NCBI GenBank assembly: GCA_023414355.1
Contig: JAEZOB010000049.1
Coordinates: forward strand, 1 to 64,000
Direction of reading: 5' to 3'
Source: Bacillota bacterium
GTDB taxonomy: Bacteria; Bacillota; Clostridia; Lachnospirales; Lachnospiraceae
DNA: 64,000 bases
This document shows, one piece after another, positions 61,252 through 64,000 of this stretch. Within the stretch, counting starts at the first letter, position 1, and every line of letters begins with the position of its first letter. The notes under the pieces were generated by a model that was not told the DNA's origin, ran no database searches, and saw only the letters and a program-made list of their open reading frames with translations. Position numbers and translations under genes: made by a program.

Positions 61252-61812
61252 CTATTCTGAGTAGTGCCGATACTGAATCTGATCCGAAATCCTTTTTGCT
61301 TCCTCTGCACCCTTGAGTTTTCGGATGATTGCCAGTGAAAAGTCTACGGCTGTTCCCATCCCTCTTGAGGTAATGATGTTACCATCTATCACGACATCCT
61401 CCCTCATAAGCTTTGCTCCGTGAAGAGCATCCTCGTGTCCGGGATAACAGGTGGCCTTCTTTCCTTCCAACAAGCCCTTGGTACCCAACACCCTGGGTGC
61501 TGCACAGATGGCTGCTATTTTCTTTTTCTTAGCAGCGAAATCCTTTAACAGAGTATCCAGTCCGGGATGCTCACCGAGATTCTTCGTACCCGGCATCCCT
61601 CCCGGCAATACAAGCATATCAGCATCGGAATAATCCAGGTTATTAAATAAAGCTTCCGCCACTGTTGTAATCCTATGAGAGCCGGTTACCAGCATATTAC
61701 CAGTCATAGATATCGTAACGACATCTATATTTGCCCTTCTCAGTAAATCCACTACTGTTAATGCTTCAATTTCTTCAAAACCATCTGCCAGAAATATATA
61801 TACCTTTGCCAC
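61252..61812 (-). CDS. DJ-1/PfpI family protein
   Basis: 186 aa. It has the nucleophile C103 in IAAICAAPRVLG, Glu in DGFEEIE (residues 10-16), GGMPG and GHEDAL segments, and matches the DJ-1 (YajL/ThiJ) branch of the family. Members are reported as glyoxalases or deglycases or stress chaperones; the activity of this one is unknown. The gene converges on the AGCS symporter gene. Confidence 0.92.
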   Translation of the reverse strand: MAKVYIFLADGFEEIEALTVVDLLRRANIDVVTISMTGNMLVTGSHRITTVAEALFNNLDYSDADMLVLPGGMPGTKNLGEHPGLDTLLKDFAAKKKKIAAICAAPRVLGTKGLLEGKKATCYPGHEDALHGAKLMREDVVIDGNIITSRGMGTAVDFSLAIIRKLKGAEEAKRISDQIQYRHYSE

Positions 61813-61895
61813 TTCTGTTACTCCTTCCGTACCTTATTGATATTATTATAGGATTTTCCTGGAAGCAAATCAAGACCTAGTATCATAATCATTCA

Positions 61896-63620
61896 CTATT
61901 CAATCATCAAATTCATAACTCCAACATTTTTCAAAGTCAGCATCGGCTTACAAAGGTCAGAATGAGGCCTTTTTCCCGCAGGCTCGATACAGAGAATATA
62001 ATAATCGTCAAAAGGAACATGGAATTCGAAGCAACCGCAGAAACCAACGCGGATACAATAAAGCTGTTTTCTGCCCTTACTGCAGCCTCGGAATAATTTG
62101 ATTTCCCATTCATGCTGACAGTCACAGCAACATCCCCATATACATCCATAAATAACCCCAGGTTCAATCAGACATTCTAATTCGCATTCCTTTTCCTCTT
62201 CATATGGGATAGGAATTGGAACTGGCACAGGTTCTATGATAATTTTCGTAGTTCCCTCCGGGCACGGTGCCTGCTCGGGACATGGTGGAGGTGTCGGGCA
62301 GGGAGGCATCTCCGGACATACCGGACAGGGCTGAGGAGCCGGAACCGGTCGCGGTGCAGGGACTGGACGCGGTACAGGGGCAGATCGTGGTGCTGGAGCC
62401 GGCATCGGTACCGGGACCGGTATTGGGGCCGGAGCTGGTTGTGGTGCCGGGGACGCGGCTGGTCTTGGTGCCGGTGCTGGCGTCGGGGCAGGTCTTGGTA
62501 CCGGTGCTGGCGTCGGTGCTGGTCTTGGTACCGGCATCGGTGTAGGCGCTGGCATTGGTGCTGGGGCAGGCTGAACTTCCGGTATCGGAGCTTCCTGACG
62601 ACAGTTTACTCCGCCGACAAAGGGGTATAGATGAAATTCAAATCCACTGGCCGGATTGACTGCGAAAGCTCCCAGCGCAGCATTACCACTGACGGTTCCC
62701 CCTGTATTATGCGCATGGAACATGGCTTTTGGAGCCAGAAGGCTGCCCCAGATAGCAGCAGGTACTTCCATATAGATATTCTCTGCATCTTCAAATACAA
62801 AAAGTGTACGCTCCGCCATCTTCTCTGCTCCCCAGAGACCGTATTGCAGATGTGCATTAGGTCCGGTTCTAAGAATAACGATTGCCAGACTTCCTTGCGG
62901 TATCTCAAAACGTATTTCCTTATTTAATAAACCATTTGGTGCTACATCAATTCGGAACACATTTTGTCTGGGATCATTACCGCGAAGTATCCATTCGTGA
63001 TAGTGCTCTGTCACTGTGCCATTCGGCTCCATACCAACGATGCAATCAAACGCATTCACAATACTGTTCCTTGCATCAGTGAAAAAGCCCCTCACATTTG
63101 CATTAATTCTTCCTGCAGGAATATATCTTGGTACATCATAGCTCGAAACAGCATAATGCGTATCGCGATCACTAAGTCGCCAATACCTGCTGCCGTTCTC
63201 AGCTTGATATAAATCGTTCAGTACACCGACCTGACCCGGAGTACCATCCTTCCCAATCATATAGGTACTCCCTCCCGCAGCCCTGAAGCTCCCGCCGACA
63301 ACTACGTGTCCGTTCACTACCAGCGGTCCCTGCATCGCAACGTTTCTTCCGACAAGGAAGCGTACCTTATCCGGTGTATACCCGGTGCCTGTTAGTTTGG
63401 TGTCATTGCCGAAAGCCAATGTCAATCCTCTTGGACTGACAAAATCACCGCCTACTGCCATAGCACCTTTCGTATCTACAATGTTATTCGCATCTCCAAA
63501 AACAATCGCATTAAAGTAAGAGGCGGTTCCAAAGGGCTGACCTACGACATCATACCAGGTGACATCCTCATACGGTATTCCAGCTCCGAATTGCGCCTCT
63601 CTATCGTTATTGCTGTTCAT
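61896..63620 (-). CDS. choice-of-anchor A domain protein with Pro-rich and Cys-rich C-terminus
   Basis: 574 aa. A collagen-binding-like choice-of-anchor A beta-helix domain (residues 15-335) has FNAIVFGDAN..TKGAMAVGGDF, ARNSIVNAFDC and WGSLLAPKA motifs. Then about 85 aa of (Pro-Ala/Val-Pro-x) repeats (about 345-435), and a Cys-rich end (about 435-574; more than 20 Cys, with CPVCPEMPPC and CIWGCCCDC) that ends in a Cna-B-like strand pattern. No signal peptide and no LPXTG or membrane segment are seen. It could be a spore-surface or exported protein by a route not visible here. RBS AAGGAGG. A very unusual composition. Confidence 0.78.
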   Translation of the reverse strand: MNSNNDREAQFGAGIPYEDVTWYDVVGQPFGTASYFNAIVFGDANNIVDTKGAMAVGGDFVSPRGLTLAFGNDTKLTGTGYTPDKVRFLVGRNVAMQGPLVVNGHVVVGGSFRAAGGSTYMIGKDGTPGQVGVLNDLYQAENGSRYWRLSDRDTHYAVSSYDVPRYIPAGRINANVRGFFTDARNSIVNAFDCIVGMEPNGTVTEHYHEWILRGNDPRQNVFRIDVAPNGLLNKEIRFEIPQGSLAIVILRTGPNAHLQYGLWGAEKMAERTLFVFEDAENIYMEVPAAIWGSLLAPKAMFHAHNTGGTVSGNAALGAFAVNPASGFEFHLYPFVGGVNCRQEAPIPEVQPAPAPMPAPTPMPVPRPAPTPAPVPRPAPTPAPAPRPAASPAPQPAPAPIPVPVPMPAPAPRSAPVPRPVPAPRPVPAPQPCPVCPEMPPCPTPPPCPEQAPCPEGTTKIIIEPVPVPIPIPYEEEKECELECLIEPGVIYGCIWGCCCDCQHEWEIKLFRGCSKGRKQLYCIRVGFCGCFEFHVPFDDYYILCIEPAGKRPHSDLCKPMLTLKNVGVMNLMIE

Positions 63621-63745
63621 AGTAACCTCCTTGAAATACTGTTTATTCCAAAATCCAATATCTCAATTACAGTTTATTCAACAAAAGGATATTCGTGCAC
63701 AGAACAGGCAGTTTCGGATCTCTTCCCGCTTGTTATATAAAAAAA

Positions 63746-63817
63746 GATAAGTAAATGTCTTTGACGGCTGCCATAAAAGTTCCATGGCAGGACAGCTCAC
63801 ATTGACATTTACTTATC
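63746..63817 (-). terminator. terminator of the gene leaving the window at its right end
   Basis: GATAAGTAAATGTC (63746-63759) pairs with GACATTTACTTATC (63804-63817), with an inner CTGCCAT/ATGGCAG stem, followed by TTTTTTT on the minus strand. It lies 41 bases after the stop codon of the partial gene. Confidence 0.8.
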
Positions 63818-63857
63818 CTAAACTTCCCTTATATGCTTGATACTAAGCTTCAAAGTT

Positions 63858-64000
63858 CTATCGCCCCGTCAGGTAAATTTCAAACTTTTTGATGTTATCC
63901 TTCTTTCCAACAACTACAGCAATATCATCTTCATGTAACAAAAGATCCGCAGTAATATCTGTTGTTGTCTTATTCTCATGCTCCAAGGCAATAATATTCA
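63858..64000 (-). CDS. partial: C-terminal end of a TrkA-C (RCK-C) domain protein
   Basis: Only 46 codons are in the window; the gene starts beyond 64000. The end reads ITADLLLHEDDIAVVVGKK and then DNIKKFEIYLTGR and stop (63858-63860), fitting the last strands of the TrkA-C (PF02080) fold of K+ uptake proteins such as KtrA, or of K+/H+ or Cl- transport regulators. RCK-C domains are known c-di-AMP receptors in other Firmicutes. Which member this is cannot be told from the piece seen. Confidence 0.75.
   Translation of the reverse strand, partial: NIIALEHENKTTTDITADLLLHEDDIAVVVGKKDNIKKFEIYLTGR

Noticed and set aside
62267..62545. A plus-strand reading frame of about 90 codons with Val/Pro/Ala repeats.
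   Set aside because: It is the complement of the Pro-Ala repeat of the choice-of-anchor-A gene, and it has no RBS.

Overview
The window reads as chromosome of a spore-forming, Gram-positive anaerobe of the Clostridia, most likely family Lachnospiraceae. This rests on content, not on any search. The supporting signs are an alpha/beta-type spore protein, paired Csp-like subtilases, a clostridial-type cellobiose phosphorylase, an iron alcohol dehydrogenase, DUF4364, the gene order rho-rpmE-DUF1385-prmC-prfA, AGGAGG ribosome binding sites, and TTGACA/TATAAT promoters with short 3' UTRs ending in hairpins. About 46 protein genes are supported, plus one partial gene at the right edge (a TrkA-C domain). 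There is one tRNA (Gln, CTG) and one clear riboswitch.

Layout. 1-127 looks like the end of an insertion sequence, lying against the terminator of tRNA-Gln (167-238). 406-7359 holds mixed metabolic and envelope genes: a serine beta-lactamase-like hydrolase, an amidohydrolase, a CDF exporter with a Mn-type metal site, a membrane-anchored glycerophosphodiesterase and an alcohol dehydrogenase. 7587-10383 holds a DUF4097 lipoprotein, a YbjQ protein, and a DapB-like dehydrogenase behind a c-di-AMP (ydaO-type) riboswitch and terminator. 10467-20883 is a surface/stress block on the minus strand: CPBP protease, D,D-carboxypeptidase, LiaF-like plus DUF4097 pair, a duplicated beta-helix protein, and two tandem subtilases, one of which has lost its catalytic serine. 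21045-22216 is infC-rpmI-rplT with an ATT start and a leader terminator. 22590-33136 carries an ECF S component, a second CPBP protease, cellobiose phosphorylase, asd, dusB, coaX and argF. 33534-38504 carries an LTA synthase-like protein, NfeD, a DUF4956-VTC pair and a SpoU methyltransferase. 38972-44543 is rho-rpmE-DUF1385-prmC-prfA. 45124-49247 (plus strand) has malic enzyme, a TIGR01212 radical SAM protein, DUF4364 and an HD-GYP response regulator. 49238-55057 is glmM and tig-clpP-clpX-engB. 55350-63620 has a SASP, a transglutaminase-like protein, ddl-murF, an AGCS symporter, a DJ-1/PfpI protein and a choice-of-anchor-A protein with Pro-rich and Cys-rich parts.

Many genes serve the envelope: ddl, murF, glmM, the carboxypeptidase, the LTA synthase-like enzyme, the glycerophosphodiesterase, the LiaF-like protein and two CPBP proteases. 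The c-di-AMP riboswitch and the TrkA-C end hint at cyclic-dinucleotide control of osmolyte or wall precursor metabolism.

The most unusual features are non-coding. There is a family of about 120-146 bp palindromic elements in three intergenic regions, a threefold 85-86 bp tandem repeat carrying two palindromes and a TATAAT per unit, a compact element that can fold as a four-way junction (14549-14674), and a palindrome-rich promoter region before the transglutaminase gene.
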